Made by a program: the position numbers and the translations under genes. The notes under the pieces are model-generated. The model was not told the DNA's origin. It worked only from the letters and a program-made list of their open reading frames with translations, and did no database searches. 20,075 nt of DNA from Candidatus Agathobaculum merdigallinarum (GTDB taxonomy: Bacteria; Bacillota; Clostridia; Oscillospirales; Butyricicoccaceae). The DNA is taken from contig DXDO01000055.1 in the NCBI GenBank assembly GCA_019115425.1, positions 1-20,075 on the forward strand, read 5' to 3'. Positions 7,756 to 15,585 of this stretch are shown here, one piece after another. The first letter of the stretch is position 1. Each line of letters begins with the position of its first letter.

Positions 7756-7895
7756 CGCCGCTGTGCGGCGTTAAAATGCGCGTTACACATCAAATAGAAT
7801 TTTGCGGCTTGCCGCAAAATTCATAAAAAGTCAGGACATGTGCCTGGCTTTTTATGCTTTGAGAGCAAAAAAGTTTCGCGCAGGGGAACTTTTTT
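7756..7895. repeat. Hairpin array including dispersed two-hairpin repeat, copy 2
   Basis: Four hairpins: CGCCGC-TGT-GCGGCG (7756-7770); a perfect 12-bp stem GAATTTTGCGGC/GCCGCAAAATTC with a 2-nt turn (7797-7822); TAAAAAGTCAGG/CCTGGCTTTTTA around ACATGTG (7824-7854); and AAAAAAGTT/AACTTTTTT (7867-7895). The last two form the unit shared, in opposite orientation, with 459-528. Bases 7703-7755 contain nothing I can name. Confidence 0.7.
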
Positions 7896-7930
7896 GCGTA
7901 AATTTCGACCGGAAGCGTGGTTCCGATCGA

Positions 7931-7994
7931 GAGGCTGTTCGAAAAACTATGTTTTTTGAACAGCCTCAGGGAGGAAAACGTTGGTTTCCTCCCT
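7931..7994 (-). terminator. Double hairpin at the 3' end of the metal ATPase gene
   Basis: Hairpin AGGGAGGAAA/TTTCCTCCCT (7968-7994) starts 9 nt beyond the ATPase stop on the minus strand, and a second stem, GAGGCTGTTC/GAACAGCCTC with an inner A5/T5 extension (7931-7967), follows directly. Neither has a clean T-tail on the minus strand, so termination is inferred mainly from position and stem strength. Confidence 0.5.
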
Positions 7995-8002
7995 TTGTAT
8001 GG

Positions 8003-10456
<2,454 letters not shown>

Positions 10457-10477
10457 AGGCTCGCCTCCTCGTGTAAT

Positions 10478-10497
10478 ATATGAACAGTTGCTCATAT
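10478..10497 (-). promoter_or_regulatory. ArsR/SmtB-like operator of the metal ATPase gene
   Basis: The 20-nt imperfect inverted repeat ATATGAACAG/TTGCTCATAT (8 of 10 pairs match) has the ATATGAAC..TTCATAT style of CzrA/CadC-family sites. It begins just past the predicted transcription start, and a further partial half-site TGTTCATGTATTCATAT lies at 10498-10514 over the -10. Metal-relieved repression by a regulator encoded elsewhere is inference. Confidence 0.55.
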
Positions 10498-10509
10498 GTT
10501 CATGTATTC

Positions 10510-10538
10510 ATATTAGAACGGGAAGGCGGATTTGTCAA
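10510..10538 (-). promoter_or_regulatory. Strong promoter of the metal ATPase gene
   Basis: On the minus strand TTGACA (10533-10538), a 17-nt spacer and TAATAT (10510-10515) form a near-consensus sigma-A promoter. The start of transcription is expected near 10503, immediately before the operator-like palindrome. Confidence 0.8.
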
Positions 10539-10568
10539 TACGGATTACCCCAAAAAGATGCACAAAAG

Positions 10569-10594
10569 AAAAAGCCGCTAATTAGCGGCTTTTT
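10569..10594. terminator. Bidirectional-type terminator overlapping the EamA gene stop codon
   Basis: AAAAAGCCGCTAA joined to TTAGCGGCTTTTT is a perfect 26-nt palindrome with A and T tails on both sides. The TAG of the EamA gene (10578-10580) lies inside the stem, so the last three codons and the stop are part of the terminator. Confidence 0.8.
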
Positions 10595-11486
10595 GCATGG
10601 TTTTATCCGGCAGCTGGGCAAGCACGATGGCGGCAAACATGAGCACGCAGCCGAACAGCTCGCGGGCGGACATCGCCTGCCCGAGGAGGAGCCACCCTGC
10701 GATGACCGAGATCACGGATTCCATGCTCATAATGAGCGAGGCAACGGTCGGGTTCATGCCCTTCTGGCCGATGATCTGTAAGGTATAGCCCACGCCCGAG
10801 GACAGTGCACCCGCATACAGTATGGGCTTCCACGCGGTGAGGATCGCATCCCGGCTGGGCTGTTCGAACAGCAGCATGCCCACGCCTGCAATGGCTGCAC
10901 ATACGAAAAACTGGATGCAGGACATCTTGACCCCGTCCGTGCGCGGGGAGAAGTAGTCGATCACCAGAATATGTACCGAGAACAGGACCGCACAGACAAG
11001 GGTGATCAGGTCGCCGATGTTGATGCTCAGTCCGTCGCTCAGACAGAGGAAGTACATCCCGACAACGGCAAGCGCGATCCCGCCCCAAACCAACCGGCTG
11101 CACCGGCGGCGAAAAAACAGCAGATTGATCAGCGGGACGATCAGGATATAACAGGATGTAAGGAAGCCGGACTTGCCGACCGTGGTATGGAGCAGCCCGA
11201 TCTGCTGGGTAAGGTCGGCCGCGCAGAGCGCCACGCCGCAGCACACGCCGCCGATGAGCAGGGTCTTGCGGGCTTTGCGCTTCTCCTCCGGCGTTTCCGA
11301 GGCATGTCCGGGGCCGTTTTTGTGCAGCACCGCGACGACCGGCAGCAGCACGATGCCGCCGATCAGGCTGCGCGAGAACAGGAAGGTGAACGGGCCGACA
11401 TAGTCCATGCCGACACTCTGCGCGACAAAGGCGAAGCCCCAGATGGTGGCGGTGAGCAGCAGGATGAGGGAATTGCGGATTTTCAA
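10578..11486 (-). CDS. EamA/DMT-family transporter
   Basis: A 302-residue membrane protein of the drug/metabolite transporter superfamily, with two EamA repeats of about five transmembrane helices each (about 5-150 and 155-295). The opening LLTATIWGFAFVAQ and the second-half GVGYTLQIIGQK and SLIMSMESVISVIAGWLLLG are typical. A hydrophilic, basic loop (about 57-75) joins helices 2 and 3. Substrate cannot be predicted; relatives export amino acids or other metabolites. The start is TTG at 11484-11486, with AAAGGAGG 7 nt upstream; it falls right before the first helix, whereas ATG candidates further up lie in the repeat region. A terminator overlaps its 3' end. Bases 11487-11544 hold no identifiable promoter. 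Confidence 0.9.
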   Translation of the reverse strand: MKIRNSLILLLTATIWGFAFVAQSVGMDYVGPFTFLFSRSLIGGIVLLPVVAVLHKNGPGHASETPEEKRKARKTLLIGGVCCGVALCAADLTQQIGLLHTTVGKSGFLTSCYILIVPLINLLFFRRRCSRLVWGGIALAVVGMYFLCLSDGLSINIGDLITLVCAVLFSVHILVIDYFSPRTDGVKMSCIQFFVCAAIAGVGMLLFEQPSRDAILTAWKPILYAGALSSGVGYTLQIIGQKGMNPTVASLIMSMESVISVIAGWLLLGQAMSARELFGCVLMFAAIVLAQLPDKTMQKAAN

Positions 11487-11544
11487 AAGGATTCCTCCTT
11501 TGGGATTTTTGATGCTGTGATAAACGGCGGGGCGGTGCCCCCGC

Positions 11545-11838
11545 GGGGCGGTAGCCGTTCCGCTTACCCTGTCCACAAAACTGGGCGGCAGAGGCAAAGC
11601 GTCACTTACCTTTGCGCGCGCAGCGCGCCCTGAGGGAAAGGGGTTGATTCGCAAGAAGGGGAAAACCGTTAGGTTGTCCCCTTCTTGTGCGCAGTGCGGC
11701 CGCGCAGGCCGCGAATACACAGTTATGGATAAGCAGCTTCGTAAAACGATATAAGCCGCAATCCCCCAGGGCGCGCAGTGCGCGCCCCTACGAGATATGG
11801 ACGCAACGTTTGGCGCGCCGAGGTCGTCGCGCCCTACG
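11545..11838 (+). repeat. Modular intergenic repeat, copy B
   Basis: Holds the same modules as 3416-3690: the roughly 166-nt module (11545-11710) with hairpin CAAGAAGGGGA/TCCCCTTCTTG (11652-11687) and GCGGCC-GCGCA-GGCCGC (11696-11712); the palindrome GGGCGCGCAGTGCGCGCCC (11769-11787); and the 31-nt block (11808-11838) identical to 3416-3446. Here the 31-nt block is last instead of first. A short CGCGCCCTACG unit recurs at 11829-11839 and 11864-11873, where it supplies the stop codon of the next gene. Confidence 0.75.
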
Positions 11839-11868
11839 AAATCGCGCGGCAATTCACCTTCTCGCGCC

Positions 11869-12075
11869 CTACGGGTTGTCCGTTTGCTGCGCGTCGCGCT
11901 CCATCGCTTCTTCAGCCGCACGGATCAAAAAAGCATTCAGGCTTTCCTTGCGCTGAGCCGCATGGGTGCGATAAACTTCTTTTTTTCCCTTTGGGACTTT
12001 GATTTCAATGCGGTCATAGTTCTCTTTTACATATTTAGCAGTTGCTTTTTGCTGCGCTTTGCTTACAGGGGACAT
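11869..12075 (-). CDS. Small ribbon-helix-helix-like DNA-binding protein (antitoxin-like)
   Basis: A 68-residue basic/acidic protein. Residues 22-54, RIEIKVPKG followed by two predicted helices with SLNAFLIRAAEEAM, fit the Arc/CopG ribbon-helix-helix pattern: a short basic strand and the S-x-N-x-F-x-x-x-A helix. Such proteins bind palindromic operators as dimers and are often antitoxins or autoregulators. ATG 12075 has GAGGAGG 6 nt upstream. A perfect 16-nt palindrome lies directly before the ribosome site, which suggests autoregulation. No toxin is encoded next to it: the neighbours are a transporter and a divergent small hypothetical. Its last codons and TAG fall in the CGCGCCCTACG repeat, so the C-terminus may have been altered by repeat insertion. 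Confidence 0.75.
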   Translation of the reverse strand: MSPVSKAQQKATAKYVKENYDRIEIKVPKGKKEVYRTHAAQRKESLNAFLIRAAEEAMERDAQQTDNP

Positions 12076-12093
12076 ATGACTCCTCCTCGGAAA

Positions 12094-12109
12094 ATATTGT
12101 CGACAATAT
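12094..12109. promoter_or_regulatory. Perfect palindromic operator candidate
   Basis: ATATTGTCGACAATAT is a perfect 16-nt palindrome between the likely promoter and the ribosome site of the RHH gene. A second site, differing at only two positions, lies at 12160-12175. Binding by the RHH protein is inference. Confidence 0.55.
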
Positions 12110-12154
12110 ATAAAGTGGATAATTTCACGTAAGAAATATTGGGTGATATGCGAA

Positions 12155-12183
12155 TTGATATATTGACGACCATATAGTATGCT
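12155..12183 (+). promoter_or_regulatory. Promoter of the small hypothetical gene, overlapped by a second operator-like site
   Basis: TTGATA (12155-12160), a 17-nt spacer and TATGCT (12178-12183). The spacer contains ATATTGACGACCATAT (12160-12175), 14 of 16 identical to the perfect palindrome at 12094-12109, placed where a bound repressor would block polymerase. Confidence 0.45.
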
Positions 12184-12205
12184 ATACTTGAAAGGAGATG
12201 AAAGT

Positions 12206-12487
12206 GTGGAAAGCATTTTATCCGAACTCTATTTCCTGTGGAACGAACAGGGCGAGATGCCCCGCGGCGAGGCGCTCCGCCGCAAAATCGACCGCCTGCA
12301 TGAGTTGACCGAAGGTCGCGCAGACAGCGAACCGCTTTGGGACGCCTGCATGGACTATGCCTGCCTGCTCGAGCAGCAGGCGTTTGAAATGGGGTTCGTG
12401 TGGTCGGCGGCATTGCGCGAAGAAATGGCGCGCTTCTGCCCGCCGCCGGTTAGCTTATATGAGAAAAGCCCGGCATCCGGCGCATAA
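12206..12487 (+). CDS. Small hypothetical protein (possibly DUF6809-like)
   Basis: A 93-residue, acidic, mostly helical soluble protein with no signal peptide or membrane segment. I do not recognise it securely. The pattern of a short N-terminal helix with LxELYFLW, a central hydrophilic helix, and a C-terminal AFEMGFVWSAALREEM resembles small clostridial proteins of the DUF6809 type, whose function is unknown. The start is taken as GTG 12206 because AAAGGAG lies 8 nt upstream; ATG 12179 falls inside the predicted -10 element. It is divergent from the RHH gene and shares its operator-like sites, so the two may form a regulated pair. Its stop codon sits in the loop of the downstream terminator hairpin. 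Confidence 0.65.
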   Translation: MESILSELYFLWNEQGEMPRGEALRRKIDRLHELTEGRADSEPLWDACMDYACLLEQQAFEMGFVWSAALREEMARFCPPPVSLYEKSPASGA

Positions 12488-12509
12488 AGCGCGAACGACG
12501 GGCTTTTCT
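12462..12509. terminator. Shared terminator between the small hypothetical gene and the tRNA cluster
   Basis: AGAAAAGCCCG (12462-12472) and CGGGCTTTTCT (12499-12509) form an 11-bp stem with T4 tails on both strands. It overlaps the last eight codons and the stop of the plus-strand gene and lies 2 nt past the CCA end of tRNA-Thr on the minus strand, so it can serve both convergent units. Confidence 0.7.
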
Positions 12510-12511
12510 GC

Positions 12512-12587
12512 TGGAGCTGCTGACCGGATTTGAACCGGTGACCTCATCCTTACCAAGGATGCACTCTACCTACTGAGCTACAGCAGC
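12512..12587 (-). tRNA. tRNA-Thr (GGT)
   Basis: A 76-nt cloverleaf on the minus strand. Acceptor GCTGCTG/CAGCAGC, D-arm GCTCAGTAGGTAGAGT, anticodon stem CATCC/GGATG with loop TTGGTAA (anticodon GGT), T-arm ACCGG-TTCAAAT-CCGGT, discriminator T and encoded CCA. It is the last gene of the cluster, right before the shared terminator. Confidence 0.96.
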
Positions 12588-12591
12588 GTGA

Positions 12592-12667
12592 TGGCAGGGG
12601 CAGTAGGGATCGAACCCACGGCACTCGGTTTTGGAGACCGATGCTCTACCAGCTGAGCTATACCCCT
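12592..12667 (-). tRNA. tRNA-Trp (CCA)
   Basis: A 76-nt cloverleaf. Acceptor AGGGGTA/TGCCCCT, anticodon stem TCGGT/ACCGA with loop CTCCAAA (anticodon CCA), T-arm with GTTCGAT, discriminator G and encoded CCA. It is separated by 4 nt from tRNA-Thr and 3 nt from tRNA-Asn, so the three are one transcript. Confidence 0.96.
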
Positions 12668-12670
12668 GTG

Positions 12671-12746
12671 TGGCTCCTCAAGTTGGACTCGAACCAACGA
12701 CCCTGCGGTTAACAGCCGCATGCTCTACCAACTGAGCTATTGAGGA
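12671..12746 (-). tRNA. tRNA-Asn (GTT)
   Basis: A 76-nt cloverleaf. Acceptor TCCTCAA/TTGAGGA, anticodon stem TGCGG/CCGCA with loop CTGTTAA (anticodon GTT), T-arm with GTTCGAG, discriminator G and encoded CCA. It is the first intact tRNA of the cluster; a broken copy of its 5' part lies upstream at 12879-12899. Confidence 0.96.
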
Positions 12747-12903
12747 ATGTACAAATTTGCTGGTATGGAACCTGTGCCAACTGTGTTTGAGCGGATGCCG
12801 CTGCGCGGCATGCATGCTCACCCTCGATCCAAGAGCCGCCTGCGGCGGTTGATCTCGGGACGCACGCTGCGGCGTGTGTACCAACTGAGCTATTGAGGAA
12901 TGT
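12747..12903 (-). pseudogene. Broken tRNA-Asn copy with hairpin-rich insertion in the tRNA leader
   Basis: Bases 12879-12903 repeat 12726-12750 exactly (25 nt): the first 21 nt of tRNA-Asn, covering the acceptor strand and part of the D-arm, plus the preceding 4 leader bases. Downstream in the transcript the tRNA sequence is replaced by three short stems with TGC in the loop: CACGC/GCGTG (12863-12876), CCGCC/GGCGG (12836-12848) and ATGCCGC/GCGGCAT (12795-12811). The fragment cannot fold as a tRNA. No protein gene is credible here. Confidence 0.75.
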
Positions 12904-12939
12904 CAAAAAGCTGGCATATCTATTACAGTTAGCCTAACT

Positions 12940-12969
12940 ATTATAGCGCGCAGACTTTTGATTTGTCAA
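12940..12969 (-). promoter_or_regulatory. Consensus promoter of the tRNA cluster
   Basis: On the minus strand TTGACA (12964-12969), an 18-nt spacer and TATAAT (12940-12945) match consensus in both hexamers. The 13-nt palindrome AGTTAGCCTAACT (12927-12939) covers the expected start site. Strength fits a stable-RNA promoter. Confidence 0.85.
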
Positions 12970-13033
12970 TAGGTAAATGGAAGAAAAAACGGAAATTTGC
13001 CGCGCGGCGGCGCACCCACTGCGCGGCCCATAA

Positions 13034-13064
13034 GAGGGGAAGAACGGTTTCATTCCTTCCCCTC
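13034..13064 (-). terminator. Hairpin downstream of the alcohol dehydrogenase gene
   Basis: GAGGGGAAG/CTTCCCCTC, a 9-bp stem, lies 21 nt past the stop codon on the minus strand. The following tract (TTATG) is a weak T-run. It is the only terminator candidate here; 12970-13033 shows a GC-rich imperfect palindrome and nothing else. Confidence 0.55.
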
Positions 13065-13085
13065 CTGCGCGTCTGTTTGTCTGCG

Positions 13086-14264
13086 TTACTCTGCCAAACG
13101 GTAAATTTCCATAATCGCCGCTTTGTCCAGCGCAGAATAACTCTTGACCGCGCCGCCCGCCGTGCGCACGGTGTTCTCCGCCAGTTTTTCGTAGTCCGAC
13201 GGCTTGATGCCAAGCTGCGCCATGTGTACCGGCATGTTGATCTCTTCAAAAAAGCGTTTCAGCGTCAGGATGCCTTCGCGGGCGGTGCGCTCGGGATGCG
13301 CGAAATCCATTTCCACGCCAAGTACGCGGCTTGCCAGCTGGGCAAAGCGCGGGATATCGCGCTCCATCTCATACAGCGCCCAGGCGGGGAACAGCACGGA
13401 CAGTCCCGCGCCGTGCGCGATCTCGTCGCGGAAAGCGGAAAGCTCGTGCTCGAGCTTGTGTACCGGAAACAGGCGGGTGCGGCCGCAGCCGGTGTAATCA
13501 TTGTGCGATACGCTGCCCGCCCACATCAGCGTGGCGCGCGCCTCATAATCATTCGGATTGACAAGCGCACGGCGGCCCGCGTCGCGCGTGGCAATCAGCA
13601 CGCCTTCCGCAATGCGGTCGGTGATATCGCTCTCGCCGCCCTGCGGGGTCAGGTAGCGCTCGAGCGTGTGCATCATGATGTCCACAATGCCGCAGCCGGT
13701 TTGGAATTTGGATACCGTGAAGGTGTTTTCCGGATTCAAGAAGCTGATGCGCGGACGGTTGGTCTGGCTGGTGATGCCGCGCTTTTCCTTTGTTTCCTCA
13801 TTGGTGAGCACGCAGGAGTTGCTGGTCTCCGAGCCGGAGGCCGCCAGCGTCAGCACGGTGGCGATCGGCAGGGTCTTTTCCGGCGCGGTGCCGGTCGCGG
13901 CAAATTCCCACGGATCGCGGCCGGTGGCGACGCCCATGCCGATGCCCTTGGCCGAGTCGATCACCGAGCCGCCGCCCACTGCAAGGATGAAGTCGATGCC
14001 CTCGCGTTTGCACAGTTCGACGCCCTTGCGCACCATGCCGACCTTGGGGTTGGGCGACACGCCGCCCAGTTCGATGAAGGAAAGCCCCGCGTCAAACAGG
14101 CTTTTTTCCACCCGGTCGAGCAGGCCGGAGGAACGGGCGCTGGAACCGCCGAAATGCACCAGCACGCGGTGCGCGCCGATCTCCTTGAGCTTCGGGCCGA
14201 TCTGCCCCTCAATGTCGCGGCCGAAAACGACCTCGGTGGTGGTGTGGATGGTGAAATTCAGCAT
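13086..14264 (-). CDS. Iron-containing (group III) alcohol dehydrogenase, butanol-dehydrogenase type
   Basis: A 392-residue NAD(P)H-dependent dehydrogenase of the Fe-ADH family, close in pattern to clostridial BdhA/B and YqhD, which reduce aldehydes to alcohols in fermentation. The cofactor motif is AVGGGSVIDSAKGI (95-108), and ASGSETSN (142-149) follows. Metal ligands are D195 and H199 in GIVDIMMHTLER, H269 in PVHKLEHELSA and H284 in IAHGAG; the last two are 15 apart rather than the usual 14, a one-residue insertion. Length fits (about 385-390). ATG 14264 has AGGA 7 nt upstream, a modest ribosome site. Transcribed from a promoter that overlaps that of the divergent CmpB-like gene. Aldehyde specificity is unknown. 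Confidence 0.95.
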   Translation of the reverse strand: MLNFTIHTTTEVVFGRDIEGQIGPKLKEIGAHRVLVHFGGSSARSSGLLDRVEKSLFDAGLSFIELGGVSPNPKVGMVRKGVELCKREGIDFILAVGGGSVIDSAKGIGMGVATGRDPWEFAATGTAPEKTLPIATVLTLAASGSETSNSCVLTNEETKEKRGITSQTNRPRISFLNPENTFTVSKFQTGCGIVDIMMHTLERYLTPQGGESDITDRIAEGVLIATRDAGRRALVNPNDYEARATLMWAGSVSHNDYTGCGRTRLFPVHKLEHELSAFRDEIAHGAGLSVLFPAWALYEMERDIPRFAQLASRVLGVEMDFAHPERTAREGILTLKRFFEEINMPVHMAQLGIKPSDYEKLAENTVRTAGGAVKSYSALDKAAIMEIYRLAE

Positions 14265-14303
14265 GGCGGTGTCCTGCCCTTCCTGTTAGAAATATTTGAT
14301 TCT

Positions 14304-14332
14304 ATTATACCCGCGCCCTTGTCAAAAGTCAA
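14304..14332 (-). promoter_or_regulatory. Promoter of the alcohol dehydrogenase gene
   Basis: Minus strand: TTGACT (14327-14332), 17-nt spacer, TATAAT (14304-14309), about 40 nt upstream of the ATG. The alternative TTGACA inside the spacer would leave only 10 nt and is not used. The -35 is interleaved with that of the divergent promoter. Confidence 0.75.
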
Positions 14333-14347
14333 AATATTCGATAAAAT
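14319..14347 (+). promoter_or_regulatory. Promoter of the CmpB-like gene
   Basis: TTGTCA (14319-14324), a 17-nt spacer and TAAAAT (14342-14347), 52 nt before the TTG start. It faces the alcohol dehydrogenase promoter, and the two -35 regions lie within 14 nt of each other, so only one polymerase can bind at a time. Confidence 0.65.
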
Positions 14348-14399
14348 AGTGGAACAGACGCCGGATGCGGCGTACTAGATCAAAAGGAGGGCATCGCCC

Positions 14400-15404
14400 T
14401 TGGTTTACGAGTATTCCCTCTGGCAGTGGGTGCTGGTGTTTTACCTGTACTGTTTTTTGGGCTGGTGCTTTGAATCCACGGTGGTTTCCGTGCAGCAGCG
14501 GCATTTTGTCAACCGCGGTTTTCTGCGCGGGCCGATGCTGCCGATCTATGGCTTCGGCGCGACGATACTGCTGCACGTCTCCCTGCCGCTGTACGATAAG
14601 CCGGCAGCGCTGTTCCTTGCGAGCATGATCGCGGCGACCGCGTTTGAGTATGTGGTTGGTGTGATTATGGAAAAGCTGTTCAAAGTGAAATATTGGGACT
14701 ATTCTACCCATCGTTTTCAGTTTCAGGGGCGGATCTGCCTGCAATCTTCGCTGTGCTGGGGCTTTCTCGGGTTGATCCTCGCGCGGGTAATCCACCCGCC
14801 GGTCGAGTGGATCGTGGTCGGACTGCCGTTTGCCGCGCTGGTCATCGTGGATATTCTGCTGACAGCCGGCTTTGCGAGCGACGTCGCGGTATCCGTGCGC
14901 ACTGCGCTCGACCTTGCCAAGCTGCTCGAGGAGCTGGACGAACTGCGCGAGCAGGGGGCGGCGCTGCGGCGGGAGCTTTCCGAGACCGCGCTCGTACACC
15001 TGACCAACCTGTCCTACCGCGTGGATGAAGCGCGCGGCGAGTGGTCGGAGAAGATGGACGATGCCTTCGAGTGTCTGGATGATATGCGCGAGCAGGCGGG
15101 TGACGCGTATGACCAGCTCGCCGAGACCGCTAAGGTGCGCCTGACCAATCTGTCCTACCGTGTGGACGAGGTGCGCGGCGAGTGGTCGGAGAAGATGGAC
15201 GATGCCAAGGGGCAGCTGACAGATGCAAAAGAGCAGATCCTCGCCGGACTGGACGACATCCAGCGCCGCTTTTCTGAACGTGCGGAAGCGCTCGGCAGGA
15301 CACGCAAGAGCATGCTGCGCGGCAATCCGACGGCGCGTTCGGCCAAGTACGACGACGTGCTCCAGCGGCTGAAAAAGCAGCTCGACTTGCATAAGCGCGG
15401 CTGA
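14400..15404 (+). CDS. CmpB-type putative ABC transporter permease with long coiled-coil tail
   Basis: A 334-residue protein. The first ~160 residues match the membrane family called putative ABC-transporter type (CmpB, PF06541), with about five helices (about 7-25, 47-63, 70-90, 115-131, 137-158) and family features such as FLGWCFEST, NRGFLRGPMLPIYGFGA and EKLFKVKYWDYS. Function is unknown, and no ATPase partner is nearby. Residues 170-334 are a charged, helical coiled-coil tail with a tandem 47-residue duplication: 193-222 and 240-269 share TNLSYRVDE and RGEWSEKMDDA. TTG at 14400 is the start, with AAAAGGAGG 9 nt upstream; the chain then begins right before helix 1. Single gene between a divergent promoter and a terminator. 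Confidence 0.85.
   Translation: MVYEYSLWQWVLVFYLYCFLGWCFESTVVSVQQRHFVNRGFLRGPMLPIYGFGATILLHVSLPLYDKPAALFLASMIAATAFEYVVGVIMEKLFKVKYWDYSTHRFQFQGRICLQSSLCWGFLGLILARVIHPPVEWIVVGLPFAALVIVDILLTAGFASDVAVSVRTALDLAKLLEELDELREQGAALRRELSETALVHLTNLSYRVDEARGEWSEKMDDAFECLDDMREQAGDAYDQLAETAKVRLTNLSYRVDEVRGEWSEKMDDAKGQLTDAKEQILAGLDDIQRRFSERAEALGRTRKSMLRGNPTARSAKYDDVLQRLKKQLDLHKRG
14976..15206 (+). repeat. In-frame tandem duplication, 141-bp period, in the CmpB-like gene
   Basis: Bases 14976-15065 and 15117-15206 are near-identical 90-nt blocks offset by 141 nt (47 codons). The stretch GAGTGGTCGGAGAAGATGG recurs exactly. Differences include several silent third-position changes, so the duplication is not brand new. 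Confidence 0.85.
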
Positions 15405-15419
15405 AACTGCACAAAATGC

Positions 15420-15470
15420 ACGAAATGATGCAAAAGGAACGCGATTTTTGCGTGCGTTTCGTCAGTTTTT
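15420..15470 (+). terminator. Likely terminator of the CmpB-like gene
   Basis: Nested stem ACGAAA (15420-15425) with TTTCGT (15457-15462), inner GCAAAA/TTTTGC, followed by CAGTTTTT. It begins 15 nt past the stop codon. The stem has internal loops, so efficiency is uncertain. Confidence 0.5.
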
Positions 15471-15473
15471 CGC

Positions 15474-15503
15474 TTGCTAAAATGCGCGTTTCAGGTGTAT
15501 ATT
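15474..15503 (+). promoter_or_regulatory. Promoter of the desulfurase/scaffold genes
   Basis: TTGCTA (15474-15479), an 18-nt spacer ending in TG, and TATATT (15498-15503). It gives a leader of about 75 nt before the desulfurase ATG. No IscR-like gene or recognisable riboswitch is present. Confidence 0.5.
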
Positions 15504-15585
15504 AGAAGTACCCCGTAAAGCCTGTGTTTTCGGCGCTTGCGGCGGATATGGCACCAACCTTTTGGGAAGGAAAGGCAGATATAAA

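Noticed and set aside
12179..12205. ATG 12179 as start of the small hypothetical gene
   Set aside because: It lies within the predicted -10 and has no ribosome site; GTG 12206 has AAAGGAG at 8 nt.
11869..12487. A classical type II toxin-antitoxin operon
   Set aside because: Genes are divergent rather than co-directional, and the 93-residue protein matches no toxin family I recognise; kept only as a possible regulatory pair.
12678..12906. Two short minus-strand open frames over the tRNA-Asn region
   Set aside because: They overlap a tRNA gene and its leader and encode tRNA-derived low-complexity peptides.
14304..14324. TTGACA with TATAAT as the alcohol dehydrogenase promoter
   Set aside because: Only 10 nt separate them; TTGACT at 17 nt is the workable -35.
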